From Sphingobacterium puteale (GTDB lineage: Bacteria; Bacteroidota; Bacteroidia; Sphingobacteriales; Sphingobacteriaceae), in contig NZ_RBWS01000010.1 in assembly GCF_003627955.1 (NCBI RefSeq), positions 1-64,000 on the forward strand: 64,000 nucleotides of DNA. Reading direction: 5' to 3'. A program made the position numbers and the translations under genes. This document shows positions 51,969 to 61,289 of this stretch, piece after piece. The notes below the pieces were generated by a model. That model was not told where the DNA came from, did not search any database, and saw only the letters and a list, made by a program, of their open reading frames with translations. Each line of letters begins with the position of its first letter. The stretch's first letter is position 1.

Positions 51969-54071
51969 TTATTTTAAGAGCTGGTAAGCAATCAGGGCAC
52001 TGAAATAAGCCAGACCTGTCATAAAACCAACTTGAATTAATGTCCATTTCCAAGATCCGGTTTCCCGTTTCACGGCTGCTATTGTACTCATACATTGCAT
52101 GGCAAAAGCATAGAATAAAAGCAGCGATATTCCGGAAGCAAAATTATAGGCCGGTAAGCCCGTATTACGGTTAATTTCGTTCCGCATTTTGCTTAATACT
52201 GTTGTCTTCGTAGCTTCATCTTCAATATCCACTTCATCGCCAAGGCTATATACGGTTGCCATTGTTCCCACAAAAACTTCCCTCGCTGCAAATGAGGAGA
52301 TCAAACCGATTCCCATTTTCCAGTCATAGCCCAAGGGCTCCACAACAGGTTCAATTGCCATGCCAAGATAGCCAAGGAAGGAGTGTTCCAGACGATAGGA
52401 AGAGATCTCATGGTCGAGGTCTTCCCCTGAAAGATTGGGGTTATTTTGCTTTACATATTCTTCGGCTTTTGCGAATTTGTCGTTTGGACCAAAGCTGCCC
52501 AGAGCCCAAAGGATAACAGAGATCGCCAAGATAATCTTACCGGCGCCAAAGACAAAACTTGCCGTTTTCTCCCAAACGTTAAGGACGACATTTTTCCAGT
52601 CTGGAGATTTATAAGTCGGAAGCTCAAATATTAAAAAAGACTTGTGTTTGGACTTAATGACTTTCGTCAAGAGTATCGCTGAAAACAATGCGGCAAATAT
52701 TCCCAGGAGATACATGACAAATAAAACCATACCCTGCAATTGGAATCCGGCATATTTAGTGTCCGGGATTACCAATCCGATCAATACGATGTAGATGGGG
52801 AGACGGGCGGAACAAGTCATAAACGGCGTGACCAGTATCGTGACCAGCCGTTCCTTGGCATTTTCGATATTACGCGCCGACATGACTGCCGGTACCGCAC
52901 AGGCAACGCCTGAAATCAACGGGATGACGGATTTTCCATTTAGCCCGAAAGGCCTGAGCCAACGGTCCATCAGGAAAACCACACGGCTCATATAGCCCGT
53001 TTCTTCCATAATGGAAATGAAAATATACAGAATAACAATCTGTGGAATAAAGATGACGATACCACCAATGCCCTTGATAATACCATTGCTTAACAGATCC
53101 GTGAGTGGACCCGCGGGAAGTGCGGTCTGCGTATAAGCCGCAAGATCACCAAAAAGTCCATCAATAAAGTCCATGGCTGGCCCTGACCAGGTGTAGATCG
53201 CCTGAAAAATCAGGAAAAGGATGCCAAAGAAAATCAGATAACCGAAGATCGGATGAAGTAATATTCTATCGATGGCATTTGTCTTATTTTTGTTGGACGC
53301 ATCGTCCTTGGTATAAATTTCGGATAAGCTATCATCTAGGGATTTGCTCCGTAGGATGGCTTCTTCTTTTTGTAGTTTCTCGGCTTTTAACTGATGTCTA
53401 TCGCGAATTTGCTGAATAGCCTGATTTTTTTCTTTGGAGAGAAACGAAACTTCACCTTTAGCCAAATATTGCCAGGTATGGTATTCCGTATCCAACGGAA
53501 ACAGCCTTTTGGTTTCTTCCAATGCTTCATTTGCTATTGTCGGCAACTGGAATTTGCTGATATACATCGGTGGTACCACATCAAAGTTTTTGATCAGCTG
53601 ATCTATGCCCTGTCCGGTGCGTGCATTCGTTTCGTATACTTTTGTATTGAGTAGCTGTTCAAGTTTTGCGATATCTATGCTTATTCCTTTTTCTTTGGCC
53701 TCATCGATCATATTGATCACAAAGATGGCCGGCAGCCCGAGTTCGCGCGCTTGCTGATAAAGGATGATGGATCTTTTCAGGTTTGTCGGTTCGGCAACGA
53801 CGACGACAAGATTTGGTCTAAAGCTACTTTCTTTATTGACCAGGGTGTTGAAGACGACTTCTTCATCCATTGAACTTGGGAACAAGGTATAAGTTCCCGG
53901 AAGGTCAATGATACGATAGATCTTGTTGTTGGCTTTCACCTGGCCCTCACGTTTTTCTACGGTGATACCGGGATAGTTTCCTACTTTCTGATTTAATTTT
54001 GTAATCCGGTTAAAAAGGGAAGTTTTACCCACGTTTGGATTACCCAAAAGTGCAATAATCGGGTTATTCAT
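51969..54071 (-). CDS. feoB: Ferrous iron transporter FeoB
   Basis: A 700-residue FeoB. The N-terminal G domain carries G1 GNPNVGKTS (about 10-18), G3 DLPGTYTLFPSS and G4-like NMIDEAKEKG; a helical GDI-like spacer follows, and then the membrane part of eight or more helices with the gate motifs CSARLPIYIVLIG and GVACAVPAVMSARNI. It moves Fe2+ into the cytosol at the cost of GTP or ATP hydrolysis. Its ATG shares a base with the feoA stop (TAATG), indicating translational coupling. Confidence 0.96.
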   Translation of the reverse strand: MNNPIIALLGNPNVGKTSLFNRITKLNQKVGNYPGITVEKREGQVKANNKIYRIIDLPGTYTLFPSSMDEEVVFNTLVNKESSFRPNLVVVVAEPTNLKRSIILYQQARELGLPAIFVINMIDEAKEKGISIDIAKLEQLLNTKVYETNARTGQGIDQLIKNFDVVPPMYISKFQLPTIANEALEETKRLFPLDTEYHTWQYLAKGEVSFLSKEKNQAIQQIRDRHQLKAEKLQKEEAILRSKSLDDSLSEIYTKDDASNKNKTNAIDRILLHPIFGYLIFFGILFLIFQAIYTWSGPAMDFIDGLFGDLAAYTQTALPAGPLTDLLSNGIIKGIGGIVIFIPQIVILYIFISIMEETGYMSRVVFLMDRWLRPFGLNGKSVIPLISGVACAVPAVMSARNIENAKERLVTILVTPFMTCSARLPIYIVLIGLVIPDTKYAGFQLQGMVLFVMYLLGIFAALFSAILLTKVIKSKHKSFLIFELPTYKSPDWKNVVLNVWEKTASFVFGAGKIILAISVILWALGSFGPNDKFAKAEEYVKQNNPNLSGEDLDHEISSYRLEHSFLGYLGMAIEPVVEPLGYDWKMGIGLISSFAAREVFVGTMATVYSLGDEVDIEDEATKTTVLSKMRNEINRNTGLPAYNFASGISLLLFYAFAMQCMSTIAAVKRETGSWKWTLIQVGFMTGLAYFSALIAYQLLK

Positions 54072-54310
54072 TATTTCTGATCAATAAGGATGACTTTAGC
54101 TTCTGATTTGCGAATGGCAATCAAAGCGTTGTTCGCAATAATATTTAAACATATAGGACCATCGAGCGGTGCGATATGTTTCACTTCTACTTCAGTACCG
54201 GGCACAAAGCCTAATTCGAAAAATTTAGCTGGAATATCGTGCGAATCAAAATCAATAATCACCGCTTTTTCCCCTTTTTTTAGCTGATCTAAGCTATTTT
54301 TATGACGCAT
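54071..54310 (-). CDS. feoA: FeoA family ferrous iron transport protein
   Basis: A 79-residue SH3-like FeoA protein (VIIDFDSHDIPAKFFELGFV, then VEVKHIAPLDGPICLNI), which activates or stabilises FeoB. It is the first gene in the minus-strand order feoA-feoB-Cys peptide, and its stop overlaps the feoB ATG. The promoter (54333) has a palindromic operator-like site just upstream. Confidence 0.93.
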   Translation of the reverse strand: MRHKNSLDQLKKGEKAVIIDFDSHDIPAKFFELGFVPGTEVEVKHIAPLDGPICLNIIANNALIAIRKSEAKVILIDQK

Positions 54311-54332
54311 CTACCTGTTTTTTTGTATCCTC

Positions 54333-54340
54333 CAAATATA
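54333..54340 (-). promoter_or_regulatory. -7 promoter element of the feo operon
   Basis: TATATTTG on minus matches TAnnTTTG, 22 bases before the feoA start. A symmetrical sequence at 54356 covers the expected -33 region. Confidence 0.6.
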
Positions 54341-54355
54341 CAGATTTTCTACCAT

Positions 54356-54370
54356 TTAGAATGATTCTAA
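54356..54370. promoter_or_regulatory. Fur-like palindrome in the feo promoter
   Basis: TTAGAAT-G-ATTCTAA is a perfect 7-1-7 palindrome, the symmetry of Fur/PerR boxes. It lies between the divergent feoA and marR genes, over the expected -33 element of feo. Identification as a Fur site is inference. Confidence 0.5.
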
Positions 54371-54403
54371 TGTCATAGTTATGTATTTAGCGTAAAAAAC
54401 AGC

Positions 54404-54411
54404 TATCTTTA
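54404..54411 (+). promoter_or_regulatory. Likely -7 element of the MarR gene
   Basis: TATCTTTA is one base from TAnnTTTG and lies 30 bases before the marR start. Weak evidence only. Confidence 0.35.
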
Positions 54412-54441
54412 CGATTAAAAAGGGATTAATTATCAACCAAA

Positions 54442-54891
54442 ATGAAAATCGAGGAGGAAATCAAAGTAAGCAAATTCAGCAATGAATGGCATCGTTGTAC
54501 CGTAAACATCCTTTACACGTACAATTGGCTCAATAATGAACTTGAACAAAGGGCAGCCAAAGAGGGGATCACTTTGAAACAATTTAATGTCTTACGTATC
54601 CTACGAGGTCAATACCCAAAACCGGCCACCAACAACCTGATCAAATCAAGGATGCTGAGCACCACGCCGGATATTTCCCGGATGATAGATCGCATGGTCA
54701 CCAAAGGACTCGTCTCTCGCTGTCAATCCGGCGGAGATAAACGTGCTGTTGATCTGTTCATCACCGATAAGGGCCTGAAGATTCTTGAAAATCTCGAGGA
54801 GCCTATGCTGATGACGGATATTTTACCCAATAGGATCACTGAAAAAGAAGCCATCCAGCTCAGTGCTTTATTAGATAAATTAAGGGGCTAA
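54442..54891 (+). CDS. MarR family transcriptional regulator
   Basis: A 149-residue MarR-type winged-helix protein. The DNA-binding segment is LKQFNVLRILRGQYPKPATN with recognition helix MLSTTPDISRMIDRMVTKGL and the wing VSRCQSGGDKRAVDLFIT. Dimerisation helices are at both ends. It is divergent from feoA and close to a palindrome, so control of that operon is possible, but MarR proteins often regulate themselves. Its stop abuts the ZIP gene's stop (54892). Confidence 0.88.
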   Translation: MKIEEEIKVSKFSNEWHRCTVNILYTYNWLNNELEQRAAKEGITLKQFNVLRILRGQYPKPATNNLIKSRMLSTTPDISRMIDRMVTKGLVSRCQSGGDKRAVDLFITDKGLKILENLEEPMLMTDILPNRITEKEAIQLSALLDKLRG

Positions 54892-55713
54892 TTAATGTGC
54901 ATGCTCATGATGATCATGGTCATGGTCATGCATTTCTTCTTGGTGGCTTTCTCCAGGGCCATGTGCATGATCGTGTTCGCCAACGAAAGCAAAGCTTGCC
55001 AGGGCAATGGCCACGCCGGCAATCACCGCAATCATCTTCTTCTTGTTGAATTTGTGATGGTCTATAGATCCGGATTCAAACAATATGGTCGTGGATATAT
55101 GTAGAAATATACCGATTACAACGGCCATAATCTTATCAAAATACTGCTGGATATTACCGACTTCGCCAGCACTGATCGCCTTGCTCAACAGAAATCCAAA
55201 AGGCGTCATCGCTGCAAATAGGGCAAGCGTAATGATAATGGTATTTTTTTTCAGGTGCGTACTGATGAGAATACTGCCTAAGGCAAACGCTGCGGGAATG
55301 TGATGGATCGAAATCCCTAACGCGAGTTCGGTCTGATGTGTGGCAGCCAGAGGCATCCCCTCCAAGAAAGCATGAAGGCATAAGCTAAACATAATACCGA
55401 TCGGAAAACGATGGCTATGATGTCCATGCTCCGTATGGATATGTCCGTGTTCAATCCCCTGAGAAAATTGCTCAAGGAATAACTGGAACAAAAAGCCACC
55501 GAGTACATAGATGCCCAATACCTCGGGTGAAGTATTCGTTGACTGATAAACATGCGGAATTAAATGCAGTACCGTAATGGAAAATAGGTAAGCCCCACTA
55601 AAAGAAAGGATCAATTTTAGAAAATTTGTTCCTTTTTTCTGGACGAAAAAAACAGCGATTCCACTTGCAAATGCAGGTATGAATAAAATTAAAATCAATA
55701 AAATTGAATTCAT
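54892..55713 (-). CDS. ZIP family metal transporter
   Basis: A 273-residue ZIP transporter with eight helices. Metal-site motifs HAFLEGMPL (TM4) and IHHIPAAFALG (TM5) are intact. It has a His-rich loop HGHIHTEHGHHSH and a His/Asp-rich C-terminal tail (HDHDHDHHEHAH), which suggest Zn2+ binding, though Fe2+ or Mn2+ are possible. The ATG overlaps the stop of the PAP2 gene (55713), so both are cotranscribed, reading PAP2 then ZIP. The convergent MarR gene ends at the adjacent base. Confidence 0.9.
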   Translation of the reverse strand: MNSILLILILFIPAFASGIAVFFVQKKGTNFLKLILSFSGAYLFSITVLHLIPHVYQSTNTSPEVLGIYVLGGFLFQLFLEQFSQGIEHGHIHTEHGHHSHRFPIGIMFSLCLHAFLEGMPLAATHQTELALGISIHHIPAAFALGSILISTHLKKNTIIITLALFAAMTPFGFLLSKAISAGEVGNIQQYFDKIMAVVIGIFLHISTTILFESGSIDHHKFNKKKMIAVIAGVAIALASFAFVGEHDHAHGPGESHQEEMHDHDHDHHEHAH

Positions 55714-56294
55714 TATACTTGTTCAGTTTTAAAAAAGCTAGGTACGAACCGCTTAAACAGGTAACCCGTAGCCAATCCAACAAGGATTCCCAGCGCGGAG
55801 CCACAGAGTATGTCAAAGGGGTAATGGACGCCAACATAGATTTGCGAGACCGAAATCAGAAATGCCCATGCAACACACAGCCATAGCACATATTTCCATC
55901 TTCTACGAAATAGCACGATCCAGAAGAAAGCCAAAGAAAAGTGATTGGCCGCATGAGAGGAAGTAAAGCTAAACCCGGAGCCACAGCGTACCCGGATATT
56001 GATATTCTCTTTAAACTCCACATCGTTGCAAGGCCTGATTCTCTTAACATTCTTTTTGATCAAGTGAGATGAGATACCGTCGGATATACCAAAGGTAACC
56101 AAGGTCATCGCTACAATCAGTATACCCGTTTTTCCATACGTTTTGATGAAAAAAATGATCAGAAAAAGATATAAAGGAGCCCAAGTGTATGGATTACGCA
56201 ATATAGGCAACAGCCAATCGAACACGGGGTTACTCAAGCCCTGGTTGATGGCAAGAAAAATCTCTTGATCGATGTGTACTAATTGTTGAATCAT
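55713..56294 (-). CDS. PAP2 family phosphatase
   Basis: A 193-residue membrane phosphatase with about five helices. The PAP2 motifs are partly visible: KNVKRIRPC (C1, KxxxxxxRP type), GSGFSFTSSHAANHFSLAF (C2 PSGH-like, here SSHA) and SQIYVGVHYPFDILCGSALG (C3, SRxxxxxHxxxD). It probably dephosphorylates undecaprenyl pyrophosphate or other lipid phosphates. Its last base overlaps the ZIP start, an unusual partner. A TTG/AT-rich upstream region shows no distinct promoter. Confidence 0.88.
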   Translation of the reverse strand: MIQQLVHIDQEIFLAINQGLSNPVFDWLLPILRNPYTWAPLYLFLIIFFIKTYGKTGILIVAMTLVTFGISDGISSHLIKKNVKRIRPCNDVEFKENINIRVRCGSGFSFTSSHAANHFSLAFFWIVLFRRRWKYVLWLCVAWAFLISVSQIYVGVHYPFDILCGSALGILVGLATGYLFKRFVPSFFKTEQV

Positions 56295-56495
56295 AAATGT
56301 TGTTGATTACAATGAAATTCCCAAACTTTTAAAAACTCGCTTTTCAAAAGTAAAAATAATTTCATTGCAAACGATTGTTTCTTTTAAAAACAACTTTGTT
56401 GCAACAAAGATACGCTAAATATTCAATAATTATAATTTTAATTCGAGATTTTATTGGCATAATGCTAAATTTACACGTTAATCAATTCAAAGGAA

Positions 56496-57878
56496 ATGAC
56501 TTTAATTAAATCAATCTCAGGAATACGTGGTACGATAGGCGGTCGTGCGGGAGAAGGACTTACGCCAATAGATATTGTTAAATTTACAGCTGCATACGGA
56601 ACGATCATTGTAAAGCAAAGTGGCATAAAGAAAATTGTAGTCGGAAGAGATGCCCGTGTTTCAGGCGAAATGGTCAGTAATCTGGTTATCGGTACCCTGC
56701 AGAGTATCGGTGTCGATGTGATTGATTTGGGATTATCGACGACTCCTACGGTCGAGATTGCAGTTCCTATGGAAAACGCAGCTGGTGGGATTATTCTGAC
56801 AGCCTCGCATAATCCGGGACAATGGAATGCGCTTAAACTGTTAAATGCAAAAGGCGAATTTATATCTGATGCTGAGGGGCAGGAAGTATTGGCACTTGGA
56901 GAATCCCTGGATTTTGATTTTTCTGCCGTCGAGGAACTCGGATCGGTACACAAAGACTATTCATACTTACAAAAACATGTTGACGCTGTATTGGCATTGG
57001 AATATGTTGATAAAGAGGCCATCAAAGCAGCCAACTTTAAAGTTGCTCTGGATGCGGTGAACAGCACGGGTGGAACATTTATTCCGGCCTTGTTGGATGC
57101 GTTGGGGGTACAGACAATTTATAAAATTCACTGTGAGCCCAATGGTAATTTCCCGCATAATCCGGAGCCCTTAAAAGAACATTTGACAGATTTATCTGTT
57201 GCTGTCATCGAAAATAAAGCTGATCTGGGCATTGCTGTAGATCCGGATGTGGATCGTTTGGTATTTATGATGGAAGATGGCGAACTATTCGGTGAAGAAT
57301 ATACACTTGTTGCCGTGGCGGATTACCTTCTGCAGCATAAAAAAGGAAACACGGTATCCAATCTATCTTCTACACGTGCTTTGCGTGATGTGACTAAGGC
57401 TCATGGCGGTGAATATTACGCTGCCGCTGTCGGTGAAGTCAATGTGGTCACCAAGATGAAAGAGGTGGATGCCGTAATCGGTGGTGAAGGTAATGGTGGC
57501 GTAATTTACCCAGCTTCACATTATGGTCGTGATGCCTTAGTGGGGGTGGCTATTTTCTTGACACATTTGGCTAAATTGGGTAAGAAAGCCTCCGAGTACC
57601 GTGCATCATTGCCACAATATTTTATGTCCAAAAATAAGATTACGTTAACACCGGAACTGGATATTGACAATCTATTGGCGAAAATGGAAGAAAAGTATAA
57701 AAATGAAGAGCACAGCACTATTGATGGTCTGAAAATAGATTTTGAAAATGAATGGGTGCATTTACGTAAATCCAATACCGAGCCAATCATTCGGATCTAC
57801 TCTGAAGGTCCGAGCCCGGAAGCTGCCGAGCAGATTGCTCAAAAGATCATTCGTGAGATCGAAGAAATAATTAAATAA
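56496..57878 (+). CDS. glmM: Phosphoglucosamine/phosphohexose mutase
   Basis: A 460-residue alpha-D-phosphohexomutase. The phosphoserine loop is TASHNPGQWNALKLL with Ser104; the metal loop is DPDVDRLVFM; the sugar loop is GGEGNGGVIYP and the phosphate loop RKSNTEPIIRIYSEG. In Bacteroidota such proteins are annotated GlmM, which makes glucosamine-1-phosphate for UDP-GlcNAc; phosphomannomutase activity is an alternative. Its terminator is at 57877. Confidence 0.9.
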   Translation: MTLIKSISGIRGTIGGRAGEGLTPIDIVKFTAAYGTIIVKQSGIKKIVVGRDARVSGEMVSNLVIGTLQSIGVDVIDLGLSTTPTVEIAVPMENAAGGIILTASHNPGQWNALKLLNAKGEFISDAEGQEVLALGESLDFDFSAVEELGSVHKDYSYLQKHVDAVLALEYVDKEAIKAANFKVALDAVNSTGGTFIPALLDALGVQTIYKIHCEPNGNFPHNPEPLKEHLTDLSVAVIENKADLGIAVDPDVDRLVFMMEDGELFGEEYTLVAVADYLLQHKKGNTVSNLSSTRALRDVTKAHGGEYYAAAVGEVNVVTKMKEVDAVIGGEGNGGVIYPASHYGRDALVGVAIFLTHLAKLGKKASEYRASLPQYFMSKNKITLTPELDIDNLLAKMEEKYKNEEHSTIDGLKIDFENEWVHLRKSNTEPIIRIYSEGPSPEAAEQIAQKIIREIEEIIK

Positions 57879-57911
57879 AAACAAAAAGCTGCATCCGCAG
57901 CTTTTTGTTTT
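57877..57911 (+). terminator. Intrinsic terminator of the glmM gene
   Basis: AAAACAAAAAGCTGC pairs with GCAGCTTTTTGTTTT around ATCC; the stem includes the end of the stop codon. Confidence 0.88.
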
Positions 57912-57964
57912 ATGACCTAAATGGAAATATCTTTCCACAAACTAAAAACATGTTATCATAGTTT

Positions 57965-60040
57965 ATGATTAAAAAGACCTTTATTACTATTTATTGTTTT
58001 TTAAGCCTGTTTTTACTTGCCGTTTCCTCAAAGGCTCAGGATCCTGTAAATGCGATCAATGCTATCCTGGATACCTGGCATAAATCTTCGGGCGAAGCGA
58101 AGTTTGGCCCTTTTATCAATTCACTTGCGGAAGATGCGGTAATATTGGGTGCCGACAGGGAGGAACGTTGGGATAAAAACCATAGCGATAGATTCTCTGA
58201 ACAGTATTTTAACCCCAAATATGCCTGGAATTATACCTACCAAAACCGATCTGTCCATTTTAATACCGATAGTACGACAGCATGGTTTGACGAAACCTTT
58301 AAGATAAATACAAAATACTTTCGTGGTACCGGTGTCGTGAGCAAAATAGACAACGATTGGAAGATCAGGCAGTATAATATCGCGATGCTGGCGCCCTATG
58401 AAGATGTCAAATCTGCCGTAGGAGGGAAGCAGGGACATACTATACACAACAATCTGCTGCTGGTGATGGTGTTATTTTTCTTTATGGCGATGCTGTTTGT
58501 CCTCAGTCAGCGCCTAAAGATATCCTATCCCATCCTGTTGGTTATTGGCGGCTTAGGTATTTCCCTTATTCCCGGAGCTCCGGTCATTAGTATAGATCCG
58601 GATATTGTCTTTTTGGTATTTTTGCCGCCCTTGCTATTTGAGGCTGCCTGGTATACGAATTGGGGAAACTTTTTGAAATGGCGCCGATCTATTTTTATCA
58701 TGGGCTTTGGCCTTGTCTTTTTTACATCCTTGGCAATCGCTTATTTTTCGGTCAGCATTATCCCGGGCTTCACCTTAGCCTTGGGTTTTCTGTTGGGTGG
58801 AATTATATCACCACCAGATGCCGTTGCTGCGAGTTCGGTGTTAAAGGGTATCAGTATACCCAAACGGGGGATTGCCATTCTGGAAGGGGAGAGCCTGGTC
58901 AACGACGCTGCCTCTCTGACGGTGTTTCGGTTTGCGTCCATCGCTATTCTAACAGGTCAATTTGCCATGGGTACGGCAACAACACAATTTCTTGTTCTGT
59001 CGGTTATGGGGGTTGTCGTCGGTTTGGTGATCGGCCATATCTTGTATTTCTTTTTGCGTTACGTGGCCAAATCCTCGAGCATATCAACCCCGATCACCTT
59101 GATTGCTCCATACCTGATGTATATCGTTGCGGAGCATTTTGAATGGTCGGGCGTCTTGGCAGTGGTCAGTGGCGGATTATTCCTTTCCTTCCGTGCAGGT
59201 GATTATCTGAACTATCATACCCGTATCCAGACCAAGGAGGTTTGGGCGACAATAGGTTTTCTATTGAATGGCTTTGTTTTTATCCTGATCGGACTTGAAC
59301 TTCCCGTGATCATCAACGGATTGGGTGAGTACTCGATGGAAGAGGCCATAGATTATGCCTTGGCGATCTGTGTTATTGTCATCGTCCTGCGTCTGGTAGC
59401 GGTTTATCTCTCTGCCTATGTGCCGCGTCTATTGTTCAAGCGGGTGCGCGTCAGAGAAAAAGGTCCGGGGTGGAAACTGCCTTTGGTAGTCGGTTGGGCC
59501 GGTATGAGGGGTGTTGTTTCACTTGCCTCGGCCTTGGCCATTCCCATGACATTATATGACGGAACAGCTTTTCCGCACCGCAATCTAATTTTGTTTATCA
59601 CTTTTGTCGTTATTCTGGTGACCTTGGTGTTTCAGGGCCTTACACTGCCCCTGTTGATTAAGTTAATAAAAATTGATGAGGTCGACGAACAGGTATCCGT
59701 GGAAGAACAGATTGATGAGATCCGCGTTAAGCTCGGTAAGGACTCGATTGCTTATCTGGATAAGCATTATGCCAAAGAGATGATGGAATACGAAACAATC
59801 GCAAGGGTAAAAGAACAGCTTATCAGAAGCATAAATGCATCTGAACGTGCCAAAGAAGAAGATACCCGTGCGCAGCTCTCAGCTGTCCGGGGATTATATA
59901 ACAAAATTATGCTGGAAATTCTGGCTTTGCGTCGCGATGGATTAGCGAAGATGAAAGAGAGCAAAGAATACGACAGCGATGTGATTAAAGAACTGGAGTA
60001 TTCGCTGGATCTGGAAGAGTCGCGGCTGTCACGCCGATAA
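57965..60040 (+). CDS. CPA1 Na+/H+ antiporter with N-terminal periplasmic SnoaL-like domain
   Basis: A 691-residue two-part protein. A signal peptide (MIKKTFITIYCFLSLFLLAV, cleavage near SSKAQ) is followed by an approximately 120-residue SnoaL/DUF4440-like fold (INAILDTWHKSSGEAKFGPF, FRGTGVVSKIDNDWKIRQYN). From residue about 160 a complete CPA1 antiporter follows with twelve or more helices, including LEGESLVNDAASLTVF (Asn313/Asp314) and GMRGVVSLASALAIP. After about residue 575 a cytosolic helical tail begins (SVEEQIDEIRVKLGKDSIA). The frame is open throughout. The SnoaL part would lie outside the inner membrane and might sense a ligand. The fusion is unusual. Confidence 0.88.
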   Translation: MIKKTFITIYCFLSLFLLAVSSKAQDPVNAINAILDTWHKSSGEAKFGPFINSLAEDAVILGADREERWDKNHSDRFSEQYFNPKYAWNYTYQNRSVHFNTDSTTAWFDETFKINTKYFRGTGVVSKIDNDWKIRQYNIAMLAPYEDVKSAVGGKQGHTIHNNLLLVMVLFFFMAMLFVLSQRLKISYPILLVIGGLGISLIPGAPVISIDPDIVFLVFLPPLLFEAAWYTNWGNFLKWRRSIFIMGFGLVFFTSLAIAYFSVSIIPGFTLALGFLLGGIISPPDAVAASSVLKGISIPKRGIAILEGESLVNDAASLTVFRFASIAILTGQFAMGTATTQFLVLSVMGVVVGLVIGHILYFFLRYVAKSSSISTPITLIAPYLMYIVAEHFEWSGVLAVVSGGLFLSFRAGDYLNYHTRIQTKEVWATIGFLLNGFVFILIGLELPVIINGLGEYSMEEAIDYALAICVIVIVLRLVAVYLSAYVPRLLFKRVRVREKGPGWKLPLVVGWAGMRGVVSLASALAIPMTLYDGTAFPHRNLILFITFVVILVTLVFQGLTLPLLIKLIKIDEVDEQVSVEEQIDEIRVKLGKDSIAYLDKHYAKEMMEYETIARVKEQLIRSINASERAKEEDTRAQLSAVRGLYNKIMLEILALRRDGLAKMKESKEYDSDVIKELEYSLDLEESRLSRR

Positions 60041-60106
60041 GACGATTACCCGGAAAAAAGACTCCAATTCTTTTTGTGGCATCCGGCACCAAAAGCTGGA
60101 AGCCCA

Positions 60107-60150
60107 GAAAATAGCAAGGTTGGCCTATTGGACCAGCCTTGCTATTTTTC
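60107..60150. terminator. Bidirectional intrinsic terminator
   Basis: AAAATAGCAAGG pairs with CCTTGCTATTTTT around a partly paired interior (TTGGCC...GGACCAG). It serves the antiporter gene on plus and lies across the stop of the YCF48-like gene on minus. Confidence 0.75.
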
Positions 60151-61147
60151 CTTTATCCCCGGTCAAAAAAACAGCTTTTCCTTTTTTTGCTTTTTGTACC
60201 GCATTGTAGCTTTCCCGGGAGATGGTATGCCATGTCTTTCCCTGATCATCCGATAGGTCTGTACCTGATGTTCCGGTGCAAATAAGCCGTTTTTTTGAAA
60301 GATAAATCACCGCTGACTTAAAGCCTGATATGGGCTGACTGGACGGATGCCAGGTTTTTCCACCATCATGGCTTAGAAAACAGGCCTTTTCCGTATGCTT
60401 GTCATTCCGGTAATCTCCACCGACAACGATGCCTTTTTTTTGCGAACGAAATGCGATGGAAAATGGGCCACTGCTATTTTGTCCCTGAGCAATCGGACAG
60501 CTGTAGCGTTGCCAGGTTTCTCCCCGGTCGCTACTGCTGTAAATATTTGAAACAGTACCACCGGTTGCGATCCAAAAATCCCCCGTTGGAAGACTAAAGA
60601 TAGCCGTACCACTGGCGGCAAAGCCTGCTTCACCTGCTGTGATGGTATACCTTAAGTTGCTGGATATATCCTGCCATGTCTGTCCGAAATCTGTTGTTTT
60701 CAATAAGGGCATCTTCCCGTTGATGGCGTCACCAAATGCAATGCCGACACCCTTGGGGGTAAAAGCAAATCCGTCGTAGAATATTTCAGGACGAGTATCT
60801 TTCAAAACCTCTTTCCAGCTTCTGCCGGCATCAGTGGTGCGAAGGATCAAGGCTGGAGAACCGGCGGAGATAATCAGTGCCTCATTTTCATCAAAAGCCT
60901 CAATATCCCTAAAGTCGATTTTTTCGTAGCCAATGGGGTTAATCCATTGCCAGTTTTTTCCTGCATCCGTACTTAACCCGACTGTTCCATTGTTTCCGCT
61001 GACCCAGAGCGTCTGATCGTCAACTACGCTTAGTCCACGGTAGCTACTGTTGCGTTCTTGGTTCAACAACTGAATCGTGTTTTTTTGTGCGGATAGCGTT
61101 TCGGTCAGAAAGACCTGAATGAGGAAGAAATAGAAGAATGGTTTCAT
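60125..61147 (-). CDS. YCF48-like / BNR beta-propeller protein
   Basis: A 340-residue secreted protein: signal peptide MKPFFYFFLIQVFLTETLSA with cleavage near SAQ. Repeats resembling BNR/sialidase Asp-boxes occur through the length, for example STDAGKNWQWI, TTDAGRSWKEVL, TTDFGQTWQDI, SSDRGETWQRY, SHDGGKTWHP and SDDQGKTWHTI, giving a six- to seven-bladed propeller of the YCF48 (photosystem II assembly factor) type. In non-photosynthetic bacteria function is unknown. The gene is preceded by an array of short repeats. Confidence 0.85.
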   Translation of the reverse strand: MKPFFYFFLIQVFLTETLSAQKNTIQLLNQERNSSYRGLSVVDDQTLWVSGNNGTVGLSTDAGKNWQWINPIGYEKIDFRDIEAFDENEALIISAGSPALILRTTDAGRSWKEVLKDTRPEIFYDGFAFTPKGVGIAFGDAINGKMPLLKTTDFGQTWQDISSNLRYTITAGEAGFAASGTAIFSLPTGDFWIATGGTVSNIYSSSDRGETWQRYSCPIAQGQNSSGPFSIAFRSQKKGIVVGGDYRNDKHTEKACFLSHDGGKTWHPSSQPISGFKSAVIYLSKKRLICTGTSGTDLSDDQGKTWHTISRESYNAVQKAKKGKAVFLTGDKGKIARLVQ

Positions 61148-61165
61148 GTGGTTATACTAGTTGTT

Positions 61166-61253
61166 GCGGTAAATTCAGCGCTATAATTACATTAAATTCA
61201 GTTATCTAATTGCATGCGGTTTATTTGCGTTAAATTCGATGGTATTATTGCAT
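61166..61253. repeat. Three imperfect 27-bp repeats
   Basis: Copies at 61166-61192, 61189-61215 and 61227-61253 share the core TAAATTC and end ATTRCAT (R for purine). A fourth, weaker copy may begin near 61272. They lie between the YCF48-like gene start and the stop of the upstream membrane gene, so in the promoter region of the former. Confidence 0.5.
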
Positions 61254-61289
61254 AATTCCGCTCGCGTTGTTACCGTAAATCTACCTATA

